Shown: positions 42,333 to 52,203, counted from the first letter of the stretch. The stretch is 64,000 bases of DNA from Microbacterium sp. BLY (GCF_017939615.1 NZ_JAGKSR010000001.1:620001-684000), one strand, 5' to 3'. The notes: generated from the sequence alone by a model not told the origin. A program made the numbers and translations.

Positions 42333-43280
42333 TCAGGAGGCGAGTCGGGCGGCGAGAAGGGTCACCAGCTCGTACACGACATGACTCGCGGCGATCCCGG
42401 TCATCTGCGCGTGATCGTACGCGGGCGACACCTCCACCACGTCCGCGCCGACGATGTCCCGGTCGCGCAGCGCCCGGAGGATGCGGAGCAGCTCGCGGCT
42501 CGTGAGTCCTCCCGCCTCGGGGGTCCCGGTGCCGGGCGCGTGCGCGGGGTCGAGCACGTCGATGTCGATCGAGACGTACAGCGGCTTGTCGCCGATGCGG
42601 GTGAGGATGCGGTCGATCGCCGCCTCCACCCCGTGTTCCTCGATGTACTCGCTGGAGACGATGGAGAAGCCGAGGCGCTCGTCGTCCTCGAGGTCCTGCT
42701 TCGAGTACAAGGGTCCGCGGGTGCCGACGTGGCAGCTCGCGGTGAGGTCGATCAGCCCCTCCTCGCTCGCGCGGCGGAAGGGGGTGCCGTGCGTGATGGG
42801 GGCGCCGAAGTAGGTGTCCCACGTGTCGAGGTGCGCGTCGAAGTGGAGGACCGCGACGGGTCCGTGCTTCGCGGCCACCGCCCGCAGCAGGGGAAGGGCC
42901 ACCGTGTGGTCGCCGCCGATCGTGACGAGGCGCTGCACCTGCTCACCCAGCGCCAGCGCCGCGCGCTCGACCTCGGTCACCGCCTCGGTGAGGTCGAACG
43001 GGTTCACGGGGATGTCGCCCGCATCAACGACCTGGGCGAGCTGGAACGGCGACACGTCCTGCGCGGGGTTGTAGGGCCGGAGCAGCCGGGACGACTCCCG
43101 CACGTGCGACGGCCCGAAGCGGGTGCCGGGGCGATAGCTGACGCCGGAGTCGAACGGGATGCCGACGACGGCGATGTCGGCGCGCGGCACGTCCTCGATA
43201 CGGGGCAGGCGGGCGAAGGTGGCGATGCCGGAGTACCGCGGGTTCACGGAGGCGTCGACGGGGCCGATGTTGTCGGTCAT
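42333..43280 (-). CDS. Ureohydrolase (agmatinase/guanidinobutyrase family)
   Basis: A 315-residue binuclear manganese enzyme. Metal-binding motifs are GGDHTVALP near residue 130, DAHLDTWD near 152 and [19 protein letters not shown] near 243. It hydrolyses a guanidino compound to urea and an amine. Because the upstream gene resembles the 2-ketoarginine decarboxylase AruI, 4-guanidinobutyrate is as likely a substrate as agmatine. It is the last gene of the operon MHS transporter-amidohydrolase-ThDP enzyme-ureohydrolase. Confidence 0.88.
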   Translation of the reverse strand: MTDNIGPVDASVNPRYSGIATFARLPRIEDVPRADIAVVGIPFDSGVSYRPGTRFGPSHVRESSRLLRPYNPAQDVSPFQLAQVVDAGDIPVNPFDLTEAVTEVERAALALGEQVQRLVTIGGDHTVALPLLRAVAAKHGPVAVLHFDAHLDTWDTYFGAPITHGTPFRRASEEGLIDLTASCHVGTRGPLYSKQDLEDDERLGFSIVSSEYIEEHGVEAAIDRILTRIGDKPLYVSIDIDVLDPAHAPGTGTPEAGGLTSRELLRILRALRDRDIVGADVVEVSPAYDHAQMTGIAASHVVYELVTLLAARLAS

Positions 43281-43311
43281 TTCTCGTTCCTGTTCGTCGG
43301 GAGGTGAGGTC

Positions 43312-44928
43312 TCAGAGGGCGTGCTGCGGGATGTGCACGAGCTGCACCCCGCCGTCGGCGATGGCCGCGCGGATGCTCGGGGCGACGTCGGCGCGCGCGG
43401 CCACCCGTCGCCCGGTCGCTCCGAACGCAGTGGCCAGGGCGGCCCAGTCCGGCTGCACGAGGTCGACGCCGACCGGGGTCATCCCCCGGTCGAGCTCGTT
43501 CTGGCGGATCTCCGCGTAACCGCCGTTGTCGACGCACACCACGGTGACGTCGAGGCGCTGCTCGACGGCGGTGACGAGCTCGTTCACGCAGAACATCAGG
43601 GCGCCGTCGCCGATGACGGTGACCACCGGGCGTTCGGTCTGCGCGACGGCCGCGCCGATCGCGGCGGGGAGGCCGTAGCCGAGCGTGGCGTAGGTCGGCG
43701 TGTAGAGCAGGGAATGCGGCTGCTCCTGCCGCAGCACGCTGCCGAGCGCCAGGTACACGATCTGAGAGGAGTCGCCCGCCACGATCGCGTCGGCGGGGAG
43801 GGCACCGGCGATGACCTCGGCGAGGGCGACGGCATCGGGAGCCGTCTCGCGGGACTCGGCGTCGATCGCGGCCCGCTCGGCGGTCAGGTCGCGGGGCGGG
43901 CGCGCGTCGTCGGGAAGCAGCGGCAGGAGAGCGTCGGTCACGGCGGCCGCGTCGCCGATCAGGCCGACCGTCGCGGGAAGGTTCTTGTCACGCTGGGCGG
44001 GCGAGATGTCGATGCGGATCACGGCGCCGCGCGCCGCGAGCCGCGGCGCCCAGAGCTCCGCCTCGCCCAGCTTCGAGCCGACGACGAGCAGCACGTCGGC
44101 GTCTTCCGCCACGGCGCGCGCGGCGGCGAGGCGCAGGTTCGAGCCGAGGGACAGCGGGTGGTGTTCGTCGAGCACGGCCTTGCCGTTCAGGGTCGTGAGC
44201 ACAGGAGCGCCGAGCCGCTCGGCCATGCCCACGATCTGGTGCGCGGCGTCCACCGCGCCCCCACCGGCGACGACCACCGGGGTGCGGGCGGCGGACAGCA
44301 GCCGGGCGGCCTCGGCGAGCGCGACCGGATCCCCGGAGACGCGGTCGGGCATCGGCCGCGGTCGCCGGTCCTCCGCGGGCACGTCAGCCGGCGCCTCCAG
44401 CACGTCGAGCGGGATCTCGATGTGCACGGGGCGGGGACGGCCGGTGCGGAAGAGGTGGAACGCGTCGTGTACGGCCTCCACCGCCTCCGCGGCGGTCGTC
44501 ACCCGTCGCGACCACTCGGCGATCGCGCCGACCATGGCCGTGGCGTCCTTGGTCTCGTGGAGCGTGCCGACGTCGGCGAACTCCGCCCCGAGCGGCACGC
44601 CCGGAGACAGCACGATCAGCGGCCGCGACTCGCAGAACGCGGTGCCGATCGCGCTCATCGCGTTCTGCAGCCCGGGGCCGGACGTGGTGATCACGACACC
44701 GGGGAGCCCGGTCTGCTGCGCCCACCCGTCGGCCCCGTACCCCGACCCCTGCTCGTGCCGGTTCGTCACGGCGCGGATGCCGAGGTCGGCGAGGGGCCGG
44801 TAGAACTCCAGGTTGTGCGTGCCGGGGATGCCGAAGATCGCGGTCACCCCGTAGGCGCGGAGGGTCTCCAGGACCGCGCGGCCCGCGGTGTCGGCGTACC
44901 GGTCGCCGCCGGTGGTGTCGGTGCTCAT
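43312..44928 (-). CDS. ThDP-dependent decarboxylase, AruI (5-guanidino-2-oxopentanoate decarboxylase)-like
   Basis: A 538-residue enzyme with three domains. The N-terminal PYR domain has [13 protein letters not shown] and the activating Glu in [12 protein letters not shown]. The PP domain has the ThDP motif starting GDGALMF and ending DNGGY near residues 443-473. The N-terminal pattern recalls AruI, which decarboxylates 2-ketoarginine to 4-guanidinobutyraldehyde, and the neighbouring ureohydrolase fits that pathway. Acetolactate synthase or benzoylformate decarboxylase activity is not excluded. ATG 44928 was chosen over a longer start because a GAGG site lies at the right distance. Confidence 0.78.
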   Translation of the reverse strand: MSTDTTGGDRYADTAGRAVLETLRAYGVTAIFGIPGTHNLEFYRPLADLGIRAVTNRHEQGSGYGADGWAQQTGLPGVVITTSGPGLQNAMSAIGTAFCESRPLIVLSPGVPLGAEFADVGTLHETKDATAMVGAIAEWSRRVTTAAEAVEAVHDAFHLFRTGRPRPVHIEIPLDVLEAPADVPAEDRRPRPMPDRVSGDPVALAEAARLLSAARTPVVVAGGGAVDAAHQIVGMAERLGAPVLTTLNGKAVLDEHHPLSLGSNLRLAAARAVAEDADVLLVVGSKLGEAELWAPRLAARGAVIRIDISPAQRDKNLPATVGLIGDAAAVTDALLPLLPDDARPPRDLTAERAAIDAESRETAPDAVALAEVIAGALPADAIVAGDSSQIVYLALGSVLRQEQPHSLLYTPTYATLGYGLPAAIGAAVAQTERPVVTVIGDGALMFCVNELVTAVEQRLDVTVVCVDNGGYAEIRQNELDRGMTPVGVDLVQPDWAALATAFGATGRRVAARADVAPSIRAAIADGGVQLVHIPQHAL

Positions 44929-44938
44929 CGTGTCATCC

Positions 44939-46606
44939 TCACATCGCGTGCCGGCGGACACCGTCGACCCAGGTCTCTCGGACCTCGATCGCCGCGATCT
45001 CCTCGGCCGGCACCGCGAGCGGGTCGTCCGAGAGCACCGCGAAGTCGGCGTACTTGCCCGGCTCCAGCGAGCCGAGGTCGTCCTCGCGGCCGATCGACAC
45101 CGCCCCCTCGATCGTGTGCGCCCGCAGCGCCGCGGTCGCGGAGATGCGCAGGTCGTCCGGGCCGAGCCGATGCCCGCGCCGGGTGACCCGGGTGACGGCG
45201 GTCTGGATCGCCTCCAGCGGGATGGGTTCGGCGACCGGGGCGTCCGAGGAGATCGTCACGGGCACGCCGGCCCGCTCGAACTCCCCCAGCGGGTTGAAGC
45301 GCTCACCGGGCGTGCCGATGGCCTCCTCCACGCCCTCGCCCCAGTTGAAGTAGTGCTGCGTCTGGTTCACGGGACGGATGCCGGCGGCCGCCATCCGCTC
45401 GATCTGGGCGGGGGTCGGCAGGCCGCAGTGCTCGATGCGGTGCCGGGCATCCGCGTCCGGACGCTCCGCGAGCGCCGCCTCGATCGCCGACACGACCATC
45501 TCGATCGCGGTGGGCGACTGGGCGTGCGTCGCGGTCTGGAGTCCGGCCGCATGCGCCGTGCGGATGAGCTCGGCGTAGTCGGCCGGCTCGTGGTAGAGCT
45601 GGCCGGTGCGGCAGGGGTCGCCCACGTAGCCGTCCGGGAAGTACGCGGTCCAGCCGCCCAGGGTGCCGTCGGCGTAGAACTTGATGCCGGCGAAGCTGAG
45701 GTGCGCGTTGCCGAACTGCCCCACCAGCCCCATCTCCAGCGCCTCGTCGAGCAGGTGCGACAGCAGGTACATCGATACGCGCAGCTCCAGCCGCCCGGCC
45801 TCGGCGAGCCGCAGGTACATGTCGAACTCGCGCCGTGTGACCTGGCAGTCGCCGATGGAGGTGACGCCGCCGGCGAGGAAGCGCTGCGTCGCCGCATCGA
45901 GCTGGCGCAGGTGCTCCTCCGGCTCGTCCGCGAGGTGGAAGTTCGGACCGTGGTGGCCGATCTTCACCCCGTGGACGCCGGTGAGGATGTTGCAGGCCGC
46001 GTCGGACAGCTCCCCGGTGAGCTCGCCGTCGGCATCGCGGAAGAACTCGCCGCCGTCCGGATTCGGGGTGTCCCGGTCCACGCCGTTGATGTCGAGTGTG
46101 TAGGAGTTCACCACCCCGCCGTGGCCGGAGGCGTTCATGAGGTACACCTCGCGGTCGGCGGCCACCTCGTCGAGCTCGAAGCGGGTGGGGTGCCGCTTCT
46201 CGGCGAGGTTCCGCTGCTCGTAGCCGTAGCCGCGCACCGGGCGTCCGGCGGGGAGCTCGGCGGTCGCGGCCTTCAGCAGCGCCACGATCTCCGGGATGCT
46301 CCCCGCCTTCTCGGGGCCGCAATCCACCCAGGTCATCATCTGCCCGAACATCAGCGGATGCGCATGCGCGTCCACGAAGCCGGGGACGACGACCGCCTCC
46401 CCCAGGTCCACACGCTCCGGGGTGAGCCCGGCCCGTGCCGCCACGTCCTCGCACTCCGCCGCCGTGCCGAGGGCGACGATGCGCCCCCGGTCGGTCAGCA
46501 TCGCGGTCGCCGTCGTGTCGGACGCGTCCGCCGTGTGGATCGCCCGGGCGGTGATCAGCGCGGGAGCGGCCTGGGCCGAGCGGTCGAAGGGGGTGAGCTT
46601 TCTCAT
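44939..46606 (-). CDS. YtcJ-like amidohydrolase
   Basis: A 555-residue amidohydrolase of the YtcJ/EDE1 group. The metal site HAH lies at 81-83 (VDAHAHP), later His residues in THAQSP and HRIEHCGL, and the catalytic Asp in SSDAPV. Such enzymes hydrolyse amide or cyclic amide bonds, often of N-acyl or formamide compounds. It is probably a first step making the amino acid or guanidino substrate available. It lies ten bases before the ThDP gene and 49 bases after the transporter. The substrate is unknown. Confidence 0.82.
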   Translation of the reverse strand: MRKLTPFDRSAQAAPALITARAIHTADASDTTATAMLTDRGRIVALGTAAECEDVAARAGLTPERVDLGEAVVVPGFVDAHAHPLMFGQMMTWVDCGPEKAGSIPEIVALLKAATAELPAGRPVRGYGYEQRNLAEKRHPTRFELDEVAADREVYLMNASGHGGVVNSYTLDINGVDRDTPNPDGGEFFRDADGELTGELSDAACNILTGVHGVKIGHHGPNFHLADEPEEHLRQLDAATQRFLAGGVTSIGDCQVTRREFDMYLRLAEAGRLELRVSMYLLSHLLDEALEMGLVGQFGNAHLSFAGIKFYADGTLGGWTAYFPDGYVGDPCRTGQLYHEPADYAELIRTAHAAGLQTATHAQSPTAIEMVVSAIEAALAERPDADARHRIEHCGLPTPAQIERMAAAGIRPVNQTQHYFNWGEGVEEAIGTPGERFNPLGEFERAGVPVTISSDAPVAEPIPLEAIQTAVTRVTRRGHRLGPDDLRISATAALRAHTIEGAVSIGREDDLGSLEPGKYADFAVLSDDPLAVPAEEIAAIEVRETWVDGVRRHAM

Positions 46607-46655
46607 GGGGAGCCTGTTCGCGGGAGGTCGAGCGGGTGGGAGGGGCGGAGGCCGG

Positions 46656-47999
46656 TCAGGGCAGCCGGTTCGCCGTCGTGTCGGTGCGGGCGGTGAACGA
46701 CGCCGTGACCGGGGCCTCGTCGGAGTGCTGCGGCGCGAGCCGCGTGCAGATCCCGGCGATGACGGCCATGCCGACGAACATCGCGATGACCGACCAGACG
46801 CTGCCGGTCCAGGCGATGAGCTGCGTCGCGAACCAGGGCGAGAAGCCGGCCCAGATCGCCGCGCCCACACCGTAGGCCAGCGCGATCGACGTGTACCGCG
46901 CCTGCGGGCGGAACATCTGCGCGAGGATCGCCGCGATCGGGGCGTACGTGGCGCTCATCGCGATGCGCACGAGCGAGGCGAAGAGGAAGATCAGCGGCTC
47001 CACACGTCCGGGCATCAGCAACAGGAACGGGGCGAAGGTCAGCACCGAGGTGATCAGGCCGATGTACATCACGTTCTTCCGGCCCCACTTGTCGCCCAGC
47101 CAGGCGACCGGCAGGGTCACGACGAACTCCACGAAGGAGGCGAGCGTCATGGCGTCGAGGATGACCTGCTCGCTGATCGCGATGGGCTCGCCCGTCGCGT
47201 AGGCGGTGGCGAAGGTGGTGGCCAGGTAGTAGCCGCCGGTGGAGATCGGCAGGATGCCGATGCCGAGGAGGATCGGCTTCCAGTTGACCCGGAGGGCGAA
47301 GGCGAGCGGCATCGACTGCTTGCGGCCCTCGATCTTCTCCTCGAAGACCGGCGACTCCTCCACGCGGTACCGCACCCATAGGCCGACCGCGATCAGCACG
47401 ATGGACAGGAGGAACGGGATGCGCCAGCCGCCGTCCATGATGAACGTGTCGCCGCCGCGGGACATGATCGCGAAGATGCCGGACGCGAGCAGGGCACCGG
47501 CCGGATTGCCGAGCTGGGTGAAGCCGCCGTAGAACGTCTTCGACTTCTCGGGAGCGTGCTCGACGCTCATGAGCACTGCGCCGCCCCATTCGCCGCCGAC
47601 CGCGAGGCCCTGGATGGCGCGGAGCAGGATGAGGAGGATCGGGGCGAGGATGCCGATGTTCTCGTAGGTCGGGAGGCAGCCGACGAGGACGGTCGCCGCG
47701 CCCATCAGCAGCAGCGTGATGACGAGCGAGACGCGGCGGCCGAGCTTGTCGCCGATGTGTCCGAAGACGATGCCGCCGAGGGGGCGGACGAGGAAGGCGA
47801 CGGCGAACGTCGCGAAGGCCGCGGCGGTCTCGGCGAGACGGTCGCCGCTCGGGAAGAACAGCGGGCCGAAGACGAGCGCCGCGGCGGTGGCGTAGACGTA
47901 GAAGTCGTACCACTCGATGGTGGTGCCGACGAAGGCGGCGAAGCCGGCGCGGCGCGCGCGGCTGTGGACGCCGCTTCGGGGGGTGGGGGTGATGGTCAT
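46656..47999 (-). CDS. MFS transporter, metabolite:H+ symporter (MHS) family
   Basis: A 447-residue symporter. GTTIEWYDFYVYATAAAL at about residues 25-42 and RPLGGIVFGHIGDKLGRR near 92-109 are signatures of the ProP/ShiA/KgtP group. It should import the substrate consumed by the amidohydrolase, decarboxylase and ureohydrolase encoded downstream. It is the first gene of the operon and is divergent from the Lrp-type regulator, with a short inverted repeat between them. C-terminal residues (DTTANRLP) are polar. Confidence 0.88.
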   Translation of the reverse strand: MTITPTPRSGVHSRARRAGFAAFVGTTIEWYDFYVYATAAALVFGPLFFPSGDRLAETAAAFATFAVAFLVRPLGGIVFGHIGDKLGRRVSLVITLLLMGAATVLVGCLPTYENIGILAPILLILLRAIQGLAVGGEWGGAVLMSVEHAPEKSKTFYGGFTQLGNPAGALLASGIFAIMSRGGDTFIMDGGWRIPFLLSIVLIAVGLWVRYRVEESPVFEEKIEGRKQSMPLAFALRVNWKPILLGIGILPISTGGYYLATTFATAYATGEPIAISEQVILDAMTLASFVEFVVTLPVAWLGDKWGRKNVMYIGLITSVLTFAPFLLLMPGRVEPLIFLFASLVRIAMSATYAPIAAILAQMFRPQARYTSIALAYGVGAAIWAGFSPWFATQLIAWTGSVWSVIAMFVGMAVIAGICTRLAPQHSDEAPVTASFTARTDTTANRLP

Positions 48000-48072
48000 G
48001 GACCCGCTCCTTCGCGGATGGTGTCGGATAGCGAAGGATGCTACGGATCCCGGCCACCGCGAGCAAGGGCAG

Positions 48073-48104
48073 AACTCCAGCGGGATGAGCAGTTCACTGG
48101 AGTT
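48073..48104. promoter_or_regulatory. Inverted repeat in the MHS/Lrp divergent promoter region
   Basis: AACTCCAG (48073-48080) and CTGGAGTT (48097-48104) form a perfect dyad with a 16-base spacer, a typical Lrp-type arrangement between the divergent regulator and transport operon. Confidence 0.55.
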
Positions 48105-48217
48105 GTGTCGGCGATGGCGCGCATTCCGGGCCTTCCCCTCGGCTTCTCCCCCCTCTACGCTGGGGTTCTGTCGGGAGCCGCGTGCACTGCGGGGAAATCG
48201 AGGAGATCGGACGGGAC

Positions 48218-49114
48218 ATGGACTTCGACGCCGAACTCATCCGGGCGCTGCAGGAGGACGGGCGCGCGAGCATCCGCTCCCTGGCCGAGCGCGTGGGGCA
48301 GTCCCGCGCCGTCGTCGCCGCCCGGCTCCGCACCCTGCTCAGCGATCGCACCGTGCGGGTGGTCGCCGCCGTCGACCCCGTCTTCCTCGGCCAGCACGTC
48401 CTCGCGCACGTGTCGATCCGCACCGACGGCGCCGTCGAGGTCGTGGCCGAGCAGCTGCGCGACATGTCCGAGACCGTGCTCGTGTCGGCGGTCGGCGGCG
48501 CCCACGACATCGTCACGGAGGTGCGCGTCGGCTCCATGTCGGAGCTGCACGACCTGCTCGCCCGCATCCGCGGGAGCGCCGGCGTGCTCGACATCAACAC
48601 CATCATCTATTCGACGGTCATCAAGGGCTTCTTCGTCTCGGAGTACCACGGCGGCGTGACGCTCGACGGCATCGACGAGGCCCTCGTCGAGCACCTGCAG
48701 TCCGACGGACGGATGAGCTTCCGCGCGCTCGGTGAGGAGGTGCGGCTCTCTCCCAGCGCCGTCGCCACGCGCGTGCAGCGGCTCATCGACGGCGGAGTCA
48801 TCAAGATCAGCGCGGTGGAAGCCCGGGGGCTCGCCCACCGGCAGCTCTCGATGGGCGTGGGCATGACGCTCGGCGACGACGACGAGGCGGTGATCGATGA
48901 GCTGCGACGGGGGCGCGGCGTCGACTTCGCGGCTCGGACGCTCGGGCGCTTCGACGCCGTCGCGACACTCGTGGAGCCTTCCGCCGGAGCCCTGTACGCG
49001 AGCCTCGAGCGTCTGCGCGCTCTCCCGGGCGTGACCCGCATCGAGGCGTGGTTGCATCTCGCGGTCCTCAAGGAGGACTACGCCCGCACCCTCCGCCCCC
49101 TCCGCACCGACTGA
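48218..49114 (+). CDS. Lrp/AsnC-family regulator with duplicated architecture
   Basis: A 298-residue protein made of two Lrp-like halves. Each has an AsnC helix-turn-helix (DAELIRALQEDGRASIRSLA at the start and EALVEHLQSDGRMSFRALG near residue 160) followed by a RAM-like ligand domain. Double-domain forms are common in actinobacteria. ATG 48218 (MDFDAEL) fits the family start, and an in-frame GTG at 48182 would add 12 residues. It probably senses an amino acid and controls the divergent transporter/ureohydrolase operon. Confidence 0.85.
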   Translation: MDFDAELIRALQEDGRASIRSLAERVGQSRAVVAARLRTLLSDRTVRVVAAVDPVFLGQHVLAHVSIRTDGAVEVVAEQLRDMSETVLVSAVGGAHDIVTEVRVGSMSELHDLLARIRGSAGVLDINTIIYSTVIKGFFVSEYHGGVTLDGIDEALVEHLQSDGRMSFRALGEEVRLSPSAVATRVQRLIDGGVIKISAVEARGLAHRQLSMGVGMTLGDDDEAVIDELRRGRGVDFAARTLGRFDAVATLVEPSAGALYASLERLRALPGVTRIEAWLHLAVLKEDYARTLRPLRTD

Positions 49115-49146
49115 CCCCCGCCCCGCCCGGTCCGTCCCCTGGTCCC

Positions 49147-49235
49147 GGGATCGAAAACGCGCCTCCCGCTCGCGTCCCGGGCACGTTTCTGCACTCCCAG
49201 CGGGAGGGGTTCTCGGTGCGGGATCAGAAACGGGC
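49147..49235. repeat. 89-bp intergenic element, copy A
   Basis: The unit begins GGGATCGAAAACGC, has an inner inverted copy with CACGTTTCTG at offset 35, and ends with a second direct copy GGGATCAGAAACGGGC. Copy B at 60248-60336 has the same 89-bp length, order and offsets. A run of G-tracts follows each. Confidence 0.8.
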
Positions 49236-49261
49236 GTCGGGAGGTGCGGGGAGGGGGCTTA

Positions 49262-49335
49262 TCGATCCCGGGATCGGGGGGGGACGGGGGGACCGGGGGC
49301 GGGACCGCGGGGGGTCAGGGGGTGAGGGGGGAGAG
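49262..49335. other. G-tract region overlapping the 3' end of the serine hydrolase gene
   Basis: More than ten runs of three to eight G lie on the plus strand, enough for G-quadruplex folding. The hydrolase transcript is correspondingly C-rich after its stop, as in Rho-loading sites. The tract continues past the stop (49315) into the last codons. Confidence 0.65.
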
Positions 49336-50295
49336 GAAGGTGCGGCGGACGGCGGCGACGTCGGCGTCCTCGCGGGTGGGATGCACGCGGTTGAGGAGCA
49401 GCACGCCGTAGGCGCCGGTGGCCGGGACGACCGCGAAACACGTGCCGGTGAAGCCGGTGTGGCCGACCGCATCCAGGTCGCCCATCCACGCCGCATCGCG
49501 CACACGCAGGCCGATCGCCTGGCCGTAGCCGGCGTCGGCGCGGACCGAGGGCGTCGTCATCCCACGGAACGACTCCCGCAACAGCACCCTCCTCTGCGGC
49601 CCGTCGCCCTCGTCGCGGAGGAACCGGGCGAGAGCGGCGACATCGTCCACCGTGCCGAACAGCCCCGCGTGGCCCGCGGGACGGCCGAGCGCATGGGCGA
49701 GCTCGTCGTGCACCTCGCCGCGCACGTTCCCGCGGTGCGGCTGCGTCTCCGTGGCGACCGCGCGCTCCCGCTCCGGGGCCACGGTCAGCGACGCGGCGCC
49801 GATGCCCGCGGCCACCTCCGCCCACAGCGCCGCGAGCGGACGCCCGGAGACCCGTTCGAGAAAGTCTCCGGCCGCGATGTACCCGACGTCGGAGTAGAGG
49901 TGGCGCGCGCCCGGGGCGGCACCGAGCGCCCGCCGCCGCACGCGGGCGCGCAGCTCCTCCCCCTGCACGCCCTCTCGCCACTCCCGCCCTTCGGCCGGCA
50001 GCCCGGAGGTGTGGGTGAGCAGGTGCCGGAGGGTGATGCGCTCCGCGCCGTCCCCGCTGCCCACCGCGATGACGCAGCCCACCGGCTCATCGAGGTCGAT
50101 CGCGCCGGCGTCGACGAGCCGCAGGGCGGCGATCGCGGTGAAGACCTTCGTCAGCGACGCGAGATCGAACAGATGCGCGGCGGTCAGCGGCGTCAGGTCG
50201 TCGTGCGCGGGCGTGCCGAGAAGCCGCAGCTCCTCGTCCCCTCCCGGCACCGCCCGCACCGACGCCCAGGCCGAGCCGGGCGCGCCGTTCACCAT
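49315..50295 (-). CDS. Serine hydrolase, beta-lactamase/class C family (AmpC-like fold)
   Basis: A 326-residue protein with the three active-site motifs of class C-type serine hydrolases: SLTK at 47-50, YSD near 136 and HTG near 284. No signal peptide is visible, so it should be cytoplasmic and is unlikely to be a resistance beta-lactamase. It is last in the operon with the binding protein and permeases, 16 bases after the MalG-type gene. In Bacillus a similar esterase-type protein accompanies NamZ and MurR, so a role in processing peptidoglycan fragments fits. Its last codons lie in the G-tract element. Confidence 0.82.
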   Translation of the reverse strand: MVNGAPGSAWASVRAVPGGDEELRLLGTPAHDDLTPLTAAHLFDLASLTKVFTAIAALRLVDAGAIDLDEPVGCVIAVGSGDGAERITLRHLLTHTSGLPAEGREWREGVQGEELRARVRRRALGAAPGARHLYSDVGYIAAGDFLERVSGRPLAALWAEVAAGIGAASLTVAPERERAVATETQPHRGNVRGEVHDELAHALGRPAGHAGLFGTVDDVAALARFLRDEGDGPQRRVLLRESFRGMTTPSVRADAGYGQAIGLRVRDAAWMGDLDAVGHTGFTGTCFAVVPATGAYGVLLLNRVHPTREDADVAAVRRTFLSPLTP

Positions 50296-50311
50296 GCCGT
50301 ATCGCCGATCG

Positions 50312-51229
50312 TCACTTGCTCATGCCGGAGGTGAGGCCGTTGATGATCTGCTTCGTCGCCAGCAGGAACAGCACCACGAGCGGGATGGTGGCGATCGTGA
50401 GCCCGGCGAACAGCTGCGGCCAGTCGGTCGAGTACTCCCCGAAGAACCGGGTCAGGCCCACCGGGAGCGTGTACGAGTCGCGGTCGCGCAGCAGGATCAG
50501 CGGGTAGAAGAAGTCGTTCCAGACGGGCACGAACCGGAAGACGATCACCGTCGCGAGCGCCGGACGCACGAGCGGCAGCAGGATCTGCAGGAACGTGCGG
50601 AACGGTCCGGCACCATCGATGCGGGCCGCCTCCTCCAGCTCGATGGGCAGCGCGCGGAAGAACACCGTGAGCACGAACGTGGTGAACGGGATGCCGAGGG
50701 CGCCGTAGACGAGGATCAGGCTGAACACGTTGCTCGTCATCTTGAGCGAGTCGAGCAGGTAGAACAGCGGCAGGATCGCCAGGTGCACCGGCAGCATGAG
50801 CCCGGAGAGGAACACGGCCTCGATCCCGCGGAAGAACTTCGCCCTGGCCCGCGCGAAGGCGTAGGCGGCGAGCACCGACACGACCGTCGTGACGATGACC
50901 GAGCCGACCGTGACGGTGATCGAGTTGAGGAAGTACGTGTCGAACGAGGCGGTGATCCACGCGTTCTGGAAGCTCGTGAACGTCGGGGGCACGGGCAGGC
51001 CGAGCGGCTCGGTGGCGATCTGCTGCTGCGTGCGCAGCGAGTTGTTCACCATGAGCAGCAGCGGGCCGATCGCGATGAGCGCGTAGCCCCACAGGAACAC
51101 GTTCGCGAACAGGCGTCCGATGAACGGGGTGTCGTTCGTGCGGCGCGAGCGGCGCCGCGAGGCGGAGGGCCGGCCGGAGACGATCGCCTCGGTAGTCGGC
51201 TCCTGACGGGTGTCGAGGACGGTGCTCAT
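50312..51229 (-). CDS. Carbohydrate ABC transporter permease, MalG type
   Basis: A 305-residue permease. A basic N-terminal tail (SRRRSRRTND) precedes the first helix and the EAA loop EEAARIDGAG lies near residue 207. Its ATG overlaps the stop of the MalF-type partner by one base (TGATG). With the binding protein at 53523 it forms the importer of the presumed MurNAc-containing cluster. Confidence 0.9.
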   Translation of the reverse strand: MSTVLDTRQEPTTEAIVSGRPSASRRRSRRTNDTPFIGRLFANVFLWGYALIAIGPLLLMVNNSLRTQQQIATEPLGLPVPPTFTSFQNAWITASFDTYFLNSITVTVGSVIVTTVVSVLAAYAFARARAKFFRGIEAVFLSGLMLPVHLAILPLFYLLDSLKMTSNVFSLILVYGALGIPFTTFVLTVFFRALPIELEEAARIDGAGPFRTFLQILLPLVRPALATVIVFRFVPVWNDFFYPLILLRDRDSYTLPVGLTRFFGEYSTDWPQLFAGLTIATIPLVVLFLLATKQIINGLTSGMSK

Positions 51230-52185
51230 CAGAACAGCTTTCGTTCGGCGCGGCGCATCGTCGACGTGATGACGACGGAGATGACCATGATGAAGATGAA
51301 CAGGACGGTCGCGAGCGCGGAGGACACCCCGATGGAGTTCGGGTTCCCGGACTCGAAGGCGGTGCGGTAGAAGAGCAGCATCATCACGTCCGTGGAGCCG
51401 GCGGGAGCGCCGTTCGACCCGGCGAGCGCGAACGGGATCGCCATCGCCTCCATGCTGCCGATGAAGGTGAGCACGGTGATGATGCCGATCGTCGGGGTGA
51501 GCATGGGGAGGGTGATGTAGCGGAACCGCTTCGCGGCGGTGGCGCCGTCGAGGGAGGCCGCCTCCTCGATCTCCTCGGGGATGCCGCCGAGGGCGGCGCC
51601 GTACAGCAGGATCGGGAAGCCGATCCACTGCCAGGCGCTCACCAGCACGATGACCCAGATCGCGAGCTGCGGATCGCCGAGCCACGGCAGCGCGAGGCTC
51701 TCCAGGCCGACCCCGCGGAGGATCGCGTTCACGGGTCCGAACAGCGGCGACAGCATCAGCGACCACAGGTAGCCGATGACCATCGGGCTCACGAGGTACG
51801 GCAGGGCGAAGATGGTCTGGAAGAACCGCTTGGTGCGCTTGCGGCGGTGCAGGAGCGTGGCGATGCCGAGACCCAGCGAGTTCTGGAAGACGAGGGCGCC
51901 GGCGAAGAGCAGCAGGTTGTGGCCGAACGCGTTCCACAGCTCGGAGGCGTAGGGCTCCTTCGTGAGCAGGGTGAGGTAGTTGCCGATGCCGGCGAACCCT
52001 CCCTGCTTCGTGCCCTGCCAGTCGAAGAGCGAGTAGCTGAGCGCGGCGAGCATCGGGTAGAGGATCAGCACCGCGAAGAGCACGGCGGCCGGCAGCACGA
52101 ACATCGCGGCCGTCGGCGTGGACAGCGCGATGCCGGTGCGGGGGCGCCGGCTCTTCGTCCGGCGCACGGGGAGGGTCAGTGCCAT
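51229..52185 (-). CDS. Carbohydrate ABC transporter permease, MalF type
   Basis: A 318-residue permease with the first helix at about residues 25-50 and the EAA-like loop EEAASLDGAT near residue 220. A GAAGGA site precedes ATG 52185. A GC-rich hairpin separates it from the binding-protein gene, which may keep the binding-protein message in excess. Confidence 0.9.
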   Translation of the reverse strand: MALTLPVRRTKSRRPRTGIALSTPTAAMFVLPAAVLFAVLILYPMLAALSYSLFDWQGTKQGGFAGIGNYLTLLTKEPYASELWNAFGHNLLLFAGALVFQNSLGLGIATLLHRRKRTKRFFQTIFALPYLVSPMVIGYLWSLMLSPLFGPVNAILRGVGLESLALPWLGDPQLAIWVIVLVSAWQWIGFPILLYGAALGGIPEEIEEAASLDGATAAKRFRYITLPMLTPTIGIITVLTFIGSMEAMAIPFALAGSNGAPAGSTDVMMLLFYRTAFESGNPNSIGVSSALATVLFIFIMVISVVITSTMRRAERKLF

Positions 52186-52203
52186 GAGGGGTCCTTCGCT
52201 CGT

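Noticed and set aside
49147..49235. The 89-bp element considered as a tRNA or insertion-sequence end
   Set aside because: It cannot fold into a cloverleaf, has no conserved T-loop, and no transposase gene or target duplication is visible at either copy.
49315..50295. Serine hydrolase considered as an antibiotic-resistance beta-lactamase
   Set aside because: It lacks a signal peptide and lies in a peptidoglycan-fragment uptake operon. The motifs are also shared by esterases and peptidases of the same fold.
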